DNA of 52,840 nucleotides from Streptomyces purpureus (lineage in GTDB: Bacteria; Actinomycetota; Actinomycetes; Streptomycetales; Streptomycetaceae), in the NCBI RefSeq assembly GCF_014648195.1, contig NZ_BMQQ01000029.1:40727-93566 (forward strand). Reading direction: 5' to 3'. Under the pieces are notes generated by a model. That model was not told the origin of the DNA. It did no database searches and saw nothing but the letters and a program-made list of their open reading frames with translations. This document shows, one piece after another, positions 18,284-26,817 of the stretch. The first letter of the stretch is position 1, and every line of letters begins with the position of its first letter. Position numbers and translations under genes: made by a program.

Positions 18284-19669
18284 ATGCACGACGCGCCGCC
18301 CAGCCCCCTGGCCACCGAGCCGGAGCCTCTCTCGCACGGTCTCAAGCAGCGGCATCTGACGATGCTCGGCCTGGGCGGGGTGATCGGCGCCGGACTGTTC
18401 GTCGGCTCGGGCGCCGGGATCGCGGTCGCCGGACCGGGCATCGTGCTGTCGTATCTGATCGCGGGCACCCTCGCCATGCTGATCATGCGGATGCTGGGCG
18501 AGATGTCGGCGGCGATGCCCGCATCGGGGGCCTTCTCCGTGCACGCGGAGCGGGCGCTGGGCCGCTGGGCCGGGTTCTCGGTCGGGTGGCTGTACTGGTT
18601 CCTGCTGGTGGTCGTCCTCGCGGTGGAGGCGACCGGCGCGGCGCGGATCGCGCACGGCTGGGTGCCGGGGATTCCGCAGTGGACGTGGGTGCTGGTCTTC
18701 ATGGTGGTGTTCACCGCCACGAACCTCGCGGCCGTGAAGAACTTCGGCGAGTTCGAGTTCTGGTTCGCCGCGCTCAAGGTCGGCGCGATCGTGCTCTTCC
18801 TCGGCCTCGGTGTGCTGGCGATCGCCGGCTGGCTGCCGGACACGGATCCGATCGGGCTCGCGAATCTGACCGGGCAGGGCGGTTTCCTGCCCAACGGCTG
18901 GTCGGGGGTGATCTCGGGCGTCCTCGCGGTCGTCTTCGCCTTCGGCGGTCTGGAGGTCGTCACCATCGCCGCCGCCGAGTCCGAGGACCCGGCCCGCAAC
19001 GTGGCGCGCGCGGTGCGCAGCGCGGTGTGGCGCATTCTCTTCTTTTATGTCGGCTCGATGGTCGTCATCGTGACCCTGCTGCCGTGGACGTCGATGCGGC
19101 CGGGGCAGAGCCCGTACGTGGCCGTGCTGGACGCGATCGGGGTGCCGTCGGCCGGTCAGATCATGAACATCGTGGTGTTCGTGGCGCTGCTGTCCGCGCT
19201 CAACGCCAATCTCTACGGCTCCTCGCGGATGATCTTCTCGCTGGCCGAGCGCGGTGAGGCGCCCGCCGGGCTGCTGAGGGTCTCGGCGGGCGGGGTGCCG
19301 CGGCGGGCGGTGCTCGCGTCGGTGGCCTTCGGCTTCGTCTCCGTACTGCTCAATCTGAAGTGGCCGGATTCCGTCTTCCTCTACATGCTCAACGCGGTCG
19401 GCGCGGTGCTGCTGTTCGTGTGGGGGCTGATCGCGCTGTCGCAGCTGCGGCTGCGCCGGCGGATCGAGCGCGAGGCGCCCGAGACGCTGACCTTGAAGAT
19501 GTGGGGCTTTCCCTGGCTGAGCTGCCTGGCGCTGGCCGCGATGGCGGGCGTGCTGGTGCTGATGCTGTACGACGACGCCTCGCGGCCGCAGGTGCTGTGG
19601 TCCGGGGCGGCGACCGCGGCGGTGCTCGCGGTGGCCGTGGTGCGCGATGTGCGCACCAAGCGGAAGTAA
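18284..19669 (+). CDS. Amino acid permease (AAT family), copy 2
   Basis: A 461-residue 12-helix transporter. It begins PEPLSHGLKQRHLTM and shows the usual GGVIGAGLFVGSGAGIA first helix and KNFGEFEFWFAALKVGAI central signature. It is most similar to copy 3 (19811-21211). A 72-bp stretch in the two genes differs at only one position. The ATG at 18284 is preceded by a poor ribosome site; a TTG one codon earlier is possible. It diverges from bioY and ends at a small hairpin. Confidence 0.92.
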   Translation: MHDAPPSPLATEPEPLSHGLKQRHLTMLGLGGVIGAGLFVGSGAGIAVAGPGIVLSYLIAGTLAMLIMRMLGEMSAAMPASGAFSVHAERALGRWAGFSVGWLYWFLLVVVLAVEATGAARIAHGWVPGIPQWTWVLVFMVVFTATNLAAVKNFGEFEFWFAALKVGAIVLFLGLGVLAIAGWLPDTDPIGLANLTGQGGFLPNGWSGVISGVLAVVFAFGGLEVVTIAAAESEDPARNVARAVRSAVWRILFFYVGSMVVIVTLLPWTSMRPGQSPYVAVLDAIGVPSAGQIMNIVVFVALLSALNANLYGSSRMIFSLAERGEAPAGLLRVSAGGVPRRAVLASVAFGFVSVLLNLKWPDSVFLYMLNAVGAVLLFVWGLIALSQLRLRRRIEREAPETLTLKMWGFPWLSCLALAAMAGVLVLMLYDDASRPQVLWSGAATAAVLAVAVVRDVRTKRK

Positions 19670-19690
19670 ATCTTCACCTTGTGTGAAGAT
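19670..19690 (+). terminator. Hairpin after permease copy 2
   Basis: Arms 19670-19677 and 19683-19690 form a perfect 8-bp stem with a 5-base loop, starting at the base after the stop codon. Confidence 0.55.
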
Positions 19691-19810
19691 CGTGACCGTA
19701 TAGCGGACATCTGTTCCCTGTGAGCGGTGCACGCGCCCAGACTGTGGCCTCGTTGTGCCGCGTTCCCTCGCGCGGTTCCCCTATCGGCCACTGAACCACA
19801 GGGCAGGCCC

Positions 19811-21211
19811 ATGTCCCGGACCACCGCGCCCGCGCCCGTCGAACACAAGGACGACGGCGCGACGCTCTCCCATGGACTCAAGCAGCGCCATCTGTCGATG
19901 ATCGCCCTCGGCGGTGTCATCGGCGCCGGACTCTTCGTCGGTTCCGGCGCCGGCATCGCCGCCGCCGGGCCCTCGATCGTCCTCGCGTACGCGATCTCCG
20001 GGCTGCTCGTCATGCTCGTGATGCGCATGCTCGGCGAGATGTCGGCGGCCAATCCGGCCTCCGGCTCCTTCTCCGTCCACGCCGAGCGGGCCATCGGCCC
20101 CTGGGCGGGCTTCACCGCGGGGTGGGCCTTCTGGTTCCTTCTCTGTGTCGCCGTGGGCCTGGAGGGCATCGGCGCCGCCAAGATCATGACCGGCTGGTTC
20201 CCCGGCACCTCCGAGTGGCTCTGGGTCGCGCTGTTCATGCTCGTCTTCTGCGTCACCAACCTGGCGGCGGTGAAGAACTTCGGCGAGTTCGAGTTCTGGT
20301 TCGCCGCCCTCAAGGTCGGCGCGATCGTGCTCTTCCTCGGCATCGGCGTCCTCGCCATCGTCGGCGTGCTGCCCGGCTCGGACGCCCCCGGCACCACCAA
20401 CCTCACCGGGGAGGGCGGCTTCCTGCCGAACGGCTCCGAGGGCCTGATCGTCGGTCTGCTCGCCTCGGTCTTCGCGTACGGCGGCCTGGAGACGGTCACC
20501 ATCGCCGCCGCCGAGTCCGAGCACCCGGTCCAGGGTGTCGCCAAGGCGGTCCGTACGGCCATGTGGCGGATCGCCGTCTTCTACATCGGCTCGATGGCGG
20601 TCATCGTCACGCTCGTCCCGTGGGGCGACCAGGCCGTGGTGGAGAAGGGCCCGTACGTCGCCACCCTCGACCACCTGGGCATCCCGGCGGCCGGGCAGAT
20701 CATGAACGTGGTCGTGCTGGTCGCCCTGCTCTCCGCGATGAACGCCAACATCTACGGCGCCTCCCGGATGGCGACCTCGCTCGTCGCCCGCGGCCAGGGC
20801 CCGAAGGCGCTCGGCCAGACCTTCGGCGGTGTGCCGCGGTTCGCCGTGCTGGTCTCCTCGCTCTTCGGCTTCGCCTGTGTGCTGCTGAGCTACTGGCGGC
20901 CCAACGACATCTTCATCTGGCTGCTGAACACGATCGGCGCGATCATCCTCGTCGTCTGGTTCTTCATCGCCGTCTCGCAGCTGCTGCTGCGCCGGCGGAC
21001 CGAGCGCGAGGCGCCGGAGAAGCTGGTCGTGAAGATGTGGGCGTTCCCGGTGCTGACCTGGGTGGCGCTGGCCGGCATGGCGGCGATCTTCTTCCTGATG
21101 GCCCGTGAGGAGGGCACCCGGGTCCAGCTGTACTGGACCGGCGGCCTGACCGTGCTGCTCGCAGCGATCGGCTTCGTACGCCAGAAGGCGGCGGCGCGCT
21201 CGGCCGGCTGA
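19811..21211 (+). CDS. Amino acid permease (AAT family), copy 3
   Basis: A 466-residue 12-helix transporter, closely related to copy 2. It has the same SHGLKQRHLSMIALGGVI start, KNFGEFEFWF motif and GGLETVTIAAAESE motif. The ATG at 19811 is preceded only by a weak GGGCAGG. The 141-bp gap to copy 2 has a hairpin, so separate transcription is likely. Specificity is unknown; three copies suggest related but different amino-acid substrates. Confidence 0.92.
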   Translation: MSRTTAPAPVEHKDDGATLSHGLKQRHLSMIALGGVIGAGLFVGSGAGIAAAGPSIVLAYAISGLLVMLVMRMLGEMSAANPASGSFSVHAERAIGPWAGFTAGWAFWFLLCVAVGLEGIGAAKIMTGWFPGTSEWLWVALFMLVFCVTNLAAVKNFGEFEFWFAALKVGAIVLFLGIGVLAIVGVLPGSDAPGTTNLTGEGGFLPNGSEGLIVGLLASVFAYGGLETVTIAAAESEHPVQGVAKAVRTAMWRIAVFYIGSMAVIVTLVPWGDQAVVEKGPYVATLDHLGIPAAGQIMNVVVLVALLSAMNANIYGASRMATSLVARGQGPKALGQTFGGVPRFAVLVSSLFGFACVLLSYWRPNDIFIWLLNTIGAIILVVWFFIAVSQLLLRRRTEREAPEKLVVKMWAFPVLTWVALAGMAAIFFLMAREEGTRVQLYWTGGLTVLLAAIGFVRQKAAARSAG

Positions 21212-21235
21212 CCCGCCCCCACCGCCGTACGGCAC

Positions 21236-21265
21236 AACCCCCGAGCCCCTGTCGGTTCGGGGGTT
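21236..21265 (+). terminator. Terminator after permease copy 3
   Basis: Perfect 9-bp arms (21236-21244 and 21257-21265), 24 bases after the stop. Confidence 0.7.
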
Positions 21266-21337
21266 TCGCCGTTCCGGGGCCCCGGACCTAGGACGAAGGG
21301 CTGATCAACTTGGACAGTAGGTGCTGTTAACCTGCAA

Positions 21338-21354
21338 CTGCGAACTGGTTGCAA
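21338..21354. promoter_or_regulatory. Predicted Nur (nickel Fur) operator of sodF
   Basis: The sequence CTGCGA-ACTGG-TTGCAA matches the Nur box TTGCAA-N5-TTGCAA at ten of twelve fixed positions. It lies 22 bases before the sodF ATG. In S. coelicolor, nickel-bound Nur represses sodF while nickel SOD is made. Confidence 0.7.
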
Positions 21355-21376
21355 TAAGCGGTCGAAGGGCTCGGCA

Positions 21377-22024
21377 ATGGCGATCTACACACTTCCGGAA
21401 CTGCCGTACGACTACGCGGCTCTGGAGCCGGTGATCAACCCGCAGATCATCGAGCTGCACCACGACAAGCACCACGCTGCGTACGTCAAGGGCGCCAACG
21501 ACACCCTCGAGCAGCTCGAGGAGGCCCGCGACAAGGAGGCCTGGGGGACGATCAACGGTCTGGAGAAGAACCTCGCGTTCCACCTCTCCGGCCACATCCT
21601 GCACAGCATCTATTGGAACAACATGGCCAGCCCGAAGGGCGAGGGCGGCGGCGGCGAGCCGCTGGCGGCCGACGGTGTCGGCGAGCTGGCGGACGCGATC
21701 ACCGAGTCCTTCGGCTCCTTCGCCAAGTTCAAGTCGCAGCTGACCAAGGCGTCGGCCACGACCCAGGGCTCCGGCTGGGGTGTCCTCGCGTACGAGCCGA
21801 TCAGCGGCCGGCTGATCGTCGAGCAGGTCTACGACCACCAGGGCAACGTCGGCCAGGGCTCCATCCCGGTCCTCGTCTTCGACGCCTGGGAGCACGCCTT
21901 CTACCTCCAGTACAAGAACCAGAAGGTCGACTTCATCGAGGCCATGTGGCAGGTCGTCAACTGGCAGGACGTGAACAAGCGCTACCAGGCGGCCAAGGCG
22001 TCCATCCCGCTGATCTCCTTCTGA
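21377..22024 (+). CDS. sodF: Iron-type superoxide dismutase
   Basis: A 215-residue cytoplasmic enzyme that disproportionates superoxide. Metal ligands are His28 (IELHHDKHH), His76 (GHILHSIYW), Asp169 and His173 (VLVFDAWEHAFY). The sequence is the Streptomyces FeZn-SOD type. It has its own promoter region with a predicted Nur box and ends at a strong shared terminator. By analogy it is expressed when nickel is scarce and repressed when nickel SOD (not in this window) can be used. Confidence 0.95.
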   Translation: MAIYTLPELPYDYAALEPVINPQIIELHHDKHHAAYVKGANDTLEQLEEARDKEAWGTINGLEKNLAFHLSGHILHSIYWNNMASPKGEGGGGEPLAADGVGELADAITESFGSFAKFKSQLTKASATTQGSGWGVLAYEPISGRLIVEQVYDHQGNVGQGSIPVLVFDAWEHAFYLQYKNQKVDFIEAMWQVVNWQDVNKRYQAAKASIPLISF

Positions 22025-22089
22025 CCGAAGGCCCTCGGGTCGTCCTGCTCGTGATCGTCTTCTCAACCTTCACCTGCAGGCGGAATGAC

Positions 22090-22128
22090 GAAGAACCCCC
22101 GTGAGGACGTGACTCACGGGGGTTCTTC
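22090..22128. terminator. Bidirectional terminator between sodF and the nitroreductase relative
   Basis: Perfect 16-bp stem (22090-22105 and 22113-22128) with a 7-base loop, between two convergent genes. Confidence 0.9.
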
Positions 22129-22144
22129 CATGGTGAACGAGGGC

Positions 22145-22780
22145 TCAGTCGAAGCTGGGACCGGCCGTGCGGGTGCGCTTGATCTCGTAGAAGCCGGGTG
22201 TCGACGCCACCAGCAGCGTGCCGTCCCACAGCCGGGCGGCCGCCTCGCCCTTGGGCGCCGGGGTGACGACCGGGCCGAAGAAGGCGATCTGCTCACCGTC
22301 CGGGCCCGGCACCGCGATGACCGGCGTGCCGACGTCCTGGCCGACCTTGTCGATGCCCTCCTGGTGCGAGGCGCGCAGCTCGGTGTCGTACGTGTCCTTG
22401 TCGGCGTAGGCGAGCAGCTCGGCCGGCAGGCCCACCTCCTCCAGCGCCGCGGCGATCACCTCGGGCGTGACGCCCAGGCCCTCGTTGTGGATCCGGGTGC
22501 CGAGCGCGGTGTAGAGCGGGCCGAGGACGTCGTCGCCGTGCAGCCGCTGGGCGGCGATCGCCACCCGCACCGGGCCCCAGGCCGTGGTCGCGAACATCTC
22601 GCGGTACTCCTCGGGCAGCTCATCGAGCTTGTCCTCGTTGAGGACGGCCAGGCTCATGACATGCCAGCGGACGTCCACCGGGCGGACCTTCTCGACCTCC
22701 AGCATCCAGCGCGAGGTCATCCAGGCCCACGGGCACAGCGGGTCGAACCAGAAGTCGGCGGTGGTCCTGCTCTCGGACAT
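22145..22780 (-). CDS. DsbA-fold protein of the mycothiol-dependent nitroreductase (Rv2466c) family
   Basis: A 211-residue thioredoxin-superfamily protein. The N-terminus TADFWFDPLCPWAWMTSRW and later HVMSLAVLNE, WGPVRVAIAA and DVGTPVIAV match Rv2466c of M. tuberculosis, which reduces substrates with mycothiol. The active-site motif is CPWA here (Cys16 to Ala19) instead of CPWC, so only the nucleophilic cysteine remains. A one-cysteine mechanism through a mixed disulfide with mycothiol is possible. It diverges from pepN copy 1. Confidence 0.85.
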   Translation of the reverse strand: MSESRTTADFWFDPLCPWAWMTSRWMLEVEKVRPVDVRWHVMSLAVLNEDKLDELPEEYREMFATTAWGPVRVAIAAQRLHGDDVLGPLYTALGTRIHNEGLGVTPEVIAAALEEVGLPAELLAYADKDTYDTELRASHQEGIDKVGQDVGTPVIAVPGPDGEQIAFFGPVVTPAPKGEAAARLWDGTLLVASTPGFYEIKRTRTAGPSFD

Positions 22781-22911
22781 GTCTCTCCTCGTGGGCGGGT
22801 GCGATGTGCCTCGGGGGCAACACCACCGGCCACCAGGCGCATTCCCGGGTGTCGGGCGTCAGGGCCGCGTGGGAGGATCGCTGCTGTCCAACGAGCCACG
22901 AAGGAGTGCCC

Positions 22912-25473
22912 GTGCCCGGTGAGAATCTGTCCCGCGACGAGGCCCGCACGCGGGCCGAGCTGCTGTCCGTCGACGGGTACGAGGTCGTCCTCGACCTGCG
23001 GTCGGCGGTCGGTGACGCCGAGGAGGGGGCGGGCCCGCGCACGTTCCGCTCGGTGACCACCCTCCGCTTCCGCCGGACCGGGACCGGGGAGCGCACCTTC
23101 GTCGATCTCGTCGCCCCCTCGGTAACCGCGGTGACCCTCAACGGGCGGGAGCTGGACCCGGCCGCCGTCTTCGACGGCGCGCGGATCGCGCTGGACGGCC
23201 TCGCCGACGAGAACGTGCTGGTCGTGGACGCGCAGTGCGCCTACAGCCGCACCGGCGAGGGCATGCACCGGTTCGTCGACCCGGAGGACGGCGAGGTCTA
23301 CCTCTACACGCAGTACGAGCCGGCCGACGCGCGCCGGGTCTTCGCCACCTTCGAACAGCCCGACCTGAAGGCTCCGTTCCGCTTCGAGGTGTCCGCGCCG
23401 GAGGGCTGGACGGTCTGGTCGAACGGAGTGGGCGAGCGGGACGCGGACGGGGTGTGGCGGTTCGCGGAGACGGCGCCGATCTCCACGTACATCACCTGTG
23501 TGGTGGCCGGGCCGTACCACTACGTCACCGACACCTACAAGCGCGGCGAGCTGGAGATCCCGCTCGGTGCGATGTGCCGCAAGGGGCTGGCCAAGCACTT
23601 CGACGCGGACGACATCTTCCTGATCACCAAGCAGGGCTTCGACTTCTTCCACGACCACTTCGACTTCCCCTACCCCTTCGGGAAGTACGACCAGGCGTTC
23701 GTCCCCGAGTACAACCTCGGCGCGATGGAGAACCCGGGCATGGTGACCTTCCGCGAGGAGTACATCTTCCGCGGGAAGGTGACGCAGGCGTCGTACGAGG
23801 CCCGGGCCAACGTCATCCTGCACGAGATGGCGCACATGTGGTTCGGCGACCTGGTCACCATGGTGTGGTGGGACGACCTGTGGCTGAAGGAGTCCTTCGC
23901 CGACTTCATGGGGTCCTTCTCGCTCGCCGAGGCGACCCGGTTCACCGAGAGCTGGGTGACCTTCGCCAACAACCGCAAGGCCTGGGCGTACCGCGCCGAC
24001 CAGCTGCCGTCCACACACCCGATCACGGCCGACATCCGTGACCTGGAGGACGCCAAGCTCAACTTCGACGGCATCACGTACGCCAAGGGCGCGTCGGTGC
24101 TCAAGCAGCTGGTGGCGTACGCCGGGCGGGACGCGTTCCTGGAGGGCTCGCGGCGCTACTTCACGCGGCACGCGTACGGCAACACGCGCCTGGGCGATCT
24201 GCTGTCGATCCTGGAGGAGACGTCCGGGCGGGACATGAAGGCCTGGTCGCGGCTGTGGCTGGAGACGTCCGGGGTCAACACGCTGACGCCGGTGGTGACG
24301 TACGACGCAGCGGACCGCATCACGGAGCTGGCCGTGCTCCAGGACGGGGACGTGCTGCGCCCGCACCGGGCGGCGGTGGGGCTCTACCGGCTGAACGCGG
24401 CCGGGGAGCTCGTGCGTTACGCCCGCGCCGAGGTGGACGTGGTCGGGCAGCGGACGGTCGTGGCCGAGCTGGTGGGCGCCTCGAAGCCGGATCTCGTCCT
24501 TGTCAACGACGACGACCTGACCTACTGCAAGGTCCGTTTCGACGAGACGTCGCTCGCCACGCTCCGGGCGCATCTCGGGGACATCACCGACCCGCTCGCG
24601 CGGGCGCTGTGCTGGTCCGCGCTGTGGAACCTGACCCGTGACGCGCTGATGCCGGCGCGGGACTTCATCCGCCTCGTGCTCGACTTCGCCGGCCGTGAGT
24701 CGGAGATCGGCGTGCTGCAGATGCTGCACGCCTGGACCCGGTCCGCGCACACGTACTTCTCGGCGCCGGAATGGCGCGCGGAAGGGGCGCGGCTGCTCGC
24801 CGAGGGCGCCCTGAAGGAGCTGCGGCTGGCCGCGCCGGGCAGCGAGCGCCAGCTGACCTGGGCGCGCTTCTTCGCCGGGGCGGCGACGACGGACTCCGAC
24901 TTCCAGCTGCTCGAAGGGCTGCTGGACGGCAGCGGGAAGGTCGACGGGCTGGACGTCGACCAGGAGCTGCGGTGGGCCTTCCTGCTGCCGCTCGCCGCGC
25001 ACGGCAGGGCGGACGAGGCCCGTATCGCGGCGGAGCTCGCCCGTGACGACACGGCGTCCGGCAAGCGGCACGAGGTGCGGTGCCTGGCGGCGCGGCCGTC
25101 GGAGGCGGTGAAGGCACAGGCGTGGGCGGCGGTCGTGGAGTCGGACGCGCTGTCCAACGCGCTGGTGGAGGCGACGATCGCGGGCTTCACACAGCCGTCG
25201 CAGCGGGCGCTGATCGCGCCGTACGCCCCGAAGTACTTCGAGGCGATCGAGCGGATCTGGCAGGAGCGGTCGATCCAGATCGGGCTGGATGTGGTCCGGG
25301 GGCTGTTCCCGATGCTCCAGGACGACGAGGGCACCCTGATCGCCACGGACACCTGGCTGGAGTCCCACGCCTCGGCGCCCCCGGCCCTGCGCCGCCTGGT
25401 CCTGGAGGCCCGCGACGACCTGGCCCGCGCGTTGCGCGGCCAGGCGTGCGACGCGGGGACGCCGGTGGTCTGA
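22912..25473 (+). CDS. pepN: Aminopeptidase N (M1 family), copy 1
   Basis: An 853-residue zinc metallopeptidase that removes N-terminal residues from peptides in the cytoplasm. The substrate-anchoring GAMEN motif is at 270-274. Zinc ligands are His304, His308 (HEMAH) and Glu327, giving the standard HExxH-X18-E spacing. The C-terminal ERAP1-like helical domain is complete. The start is GTG at 22912 with GAAGGAG five bases upstream. After GAMEN the sequence reads PGMVTF, where most relatives and copy 2 have AGxVT. No signal peptide is seen. Confidence 0.93.
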   Translation: MPGENLSRDEARTRAELLSVDGYEVVLDLRSAVGDAEEGAGPRTFRSVTTLRFRRTGTGERTFVDLVAPSVTAVTLNGRELDPAAVFDGARIALDGLADENVLVVDAQCAYSRTGEGMHRFVDPEDGEVYLYTQYEPADARRVFATFEQPDLKAPFRFEVSAPEGWTVWSNGVGERDADGVWRFAETAPISTYITCVVAGPYHYVTDTYKRGELEIPLGAMCRKGLAKHFDADDIFLITKQGFDFFHDHFDFPYPFGKYDQAFVPEYNLGAMENPGMVTFREEYIFRGKVTQASYEARANVILHEMAHMWFGDLVTMVWWDDLWLKESFADFMGSFSLAEATRFTESWVTFANNRKAWAYRADQLPSTHPITADIRDLEDAKLNFDGITYAKGASVLKQLVAYAGRDAFLEGSRRYFTRHAYGNTRLGDLLSILEETSGRDMKAWSRLWLETSGVNTLTPVVTYDAADRITELAVLQDGDVLRPHRAAVGLYRLNAAGELVRYARAEVDVVGQRTVVAELVGASKPDLVLVNDDDLTYCKVRFDETSLATLRAHLGDITDPLARALCWSALWNLTRDALMPARDFIRLVLDFAGRESEIGVLQMLHAWTRSAHTYFSAPEWRAEGARLLAEGALKELRLAAPGSERQLTWARFFAGAATTDSDFQLLEGLLDGSGKVDGLDVDQELRWAFLLPLAAHGRADEARIAAELARDDTASGKRHEVRCLAARPSEAVKAQAWAAVVESDALSNALVEATIAGFTQPSQRALIAPYAPKYFEAIERIWQERSIQIGLDVVRGLFPMLQDDEGTLIATDTWLESHASAPPALRRLVLEARDDLARALRGQACDAGTPVV

Positions 25474-25821
25474 CGCGCGCGAACGGGGTGCGGCGCCCGG
25501 CTCCTTGGGGGGGGCCGGGGCCCACCCCGGCCGCCATGCGGCGCCCACGACCGCCTGGCGAGTGAGCCGAAGGGCGCGCGGCTGCCGAAAGGGAGAACGC
25601 GCGGAGGTCCCGAGGAACGAGGGACCGAGCACGATCGACCGTCGGGAGACGCTCAAAGCGCCCGGAGGGGAACCGAGCCCTTGAAAAGGGGGCGTGGACA
25701 CCCGTACGGAGTAACCCCCTTCGGCGCTCGAACGTCCGTACTTTAGGACGGTGTTGTCCCTAAATGTCGACGGGCGTGTAACAGGGGTTAGGGGGGCCTT
25801 CCCCGGCGGAACACCCTCCGC
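25474..25821. other. 348-bp noncoding gap, purine-rich with hairpins
   Basis: After the pepN terminator, the region 25555-25700 is strikingly GA-rich on the plus strand and has no plausible gene. Small stems are visible: GGTCCC/GGGACC (25606-25611 and 25621-25626) and AAGGGGG/CCCCCTT (25686-25692 and 25715-25721). An imperfect dyad lies at 25741-25765. It may be a structured RNA, a decayed gene or a repeat; I cannot decide. Confidence 0.5.
25513..25532 (+). terminator. Terminator after pepN copy 1
   Basis: GGCCGGGG and CCCCGGCC (25513-25520 and 25525-25532) form a perfect 8-bp stem with a 4-base loop, 40 bases after the stop. Confidence 0.6.
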
Positions 25822-26805
25822 ATGAACAACACCCCGCTCTCCCCCCGCCCCCTCCCGCTCCCCCACCTCACCGACGGCCGCCAACGGGTCTTGACCTCCG
25901 CCCAGTTGAGGGCGCACGGCCTGACCGGTGCCGAGATCGGCGCGCAGTGCCGGGCCGGTGGGCCGTGGCAGCAGGTGCTGCCCGGTGTGTATGTGCTGCA
26001 CCAGGGGCCGCCGACCAGTGAGGAGCGGCTTCAGGCCGCGCTGCTGTACTGCGGAGCCGGTTCACCGGCGATGATCACCGGGCTTGCGGCGCTCGCGCTG
26101 CACCAGTTCTCGTCCGTGCCGCCACTGTTGGCGCTCGACCGGATCGACGTGCTGGTCGGCCGGACCCGGCGGCTGCGCTCGACCGGGTGGGTGCAGATCG
26201 TCCGGGCGCAGGAGTTTCCCGAGCCGGAGGAGGTCACCGGGCTGCCGGTCGCTCCGGTCGCCCGGGCCCTCGCGGACGCTCTCACGCAGGTGACCGACCC
26301 GACCACCGTGCGCCGGCTGCTGACCGAGGCCGTCCGTGGCGGGCACTGCGAACCGGGCTCGGTGGTACGGGAGTTGAACCGGGCCCGGCTGCTGTCGCGG
26401 CCGCATGTGGTGGACGCCGTGGACTCGCTGCTGGCAGAGGGCCGGGCCCTGGCGGAGGACCGGCTGTACGAGATGGTGCGGGCCTACGCGCTGCCGGATC
26501 CGCTGTGGAACGTGGATCTGCGGCTGCCCGGCGGCCCGCACCTCGGTGGTGTCGACGCCTACTGGCCCGACCAGGCCGTCGCCGTCGAGCTGGACACCCG
26601 TGCCCCGCGCCAGGACGAGGACGCGCTGTGGTCGGAGTACACCCGCAAGCGGGAGCATCTGGAGCGGCTCGGCATTACGGTCGTGCACATCACGCCGCGC
26701 AAGCTCCGGGACTCGCTGGAGCAGCAGGCGACCGTGGTCCGTACGGCGCTGATGGCGTCGACGGACCGGGCCCCTTCCGCGTATGTCGTCGTCCTGCCGC
26801 GCTGA
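25822..26805 (+). CDS. AbiEi-like winged-helix protein with C-terminal nuclease-like domain
   Basis: A 327-residue protein of a type common in actinobacteria. The N-terminal ~100 residues resemble the AbiEi antitoxin winged helix (VLTSAQLRAHGLT, WQQVLPGVYVLH). The C-terminus (about 205-320) resembles DUF559/Vsr-like PD-(D/E)XK folds: GGVDAYWPDQAVAVELD supplies Asp245, Glu257 and Asp259, followed by RKREHLERLGITVVHITP. No toxin gene (AbiEii) is adjacent. The ribosome site is poor. Role unknown; DNA binding and a nuclease-like fold are inferred from motifs only. Confidence 0.7.
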   Translation: MNNTPLSPRPLPLPHLTDGRQRVLTSAQLRAHGLTGAEIGAQCRAGGPWQQVLPGVYVLHQGPPTSEERLQAALLYCGAGSPAMITGLAALALHQFSSVPPLLALDRIDVLVGRTRRLRSTGWVQIVRAQEFPEPEEVTGLPVAPVARALADALTQVTDPTTVRRLLTEAVRGGHCEPGSVVRELNRARLLSRPHVVDAVDSLLAEGRALAEDRLYEMVRAYALPDPLWNVDLRLPGGPHLGGVDAYWPDQAVAVELDTRAPRQDEDALWSEYTRKREHLERLGITVVHITPRKLRDSLEQQATVVRTALMASTDRAPSAYVVVLPR

Positions 26806-26817
26806 GGCGGTGCGGGC

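Noticed and set aside
17447..19732. A 761-codon leftward frame covering bioY and the antisense of permease 2
   Set aside because: Only the bioY part (to 18031) resembles a protein; the rest is antisense to a clear permease gene.
22717..26001. A 1094-codon frame opposite pepN copy 1
   Set aside because: Antisense shadow of a well-supported metalloprotease gene.
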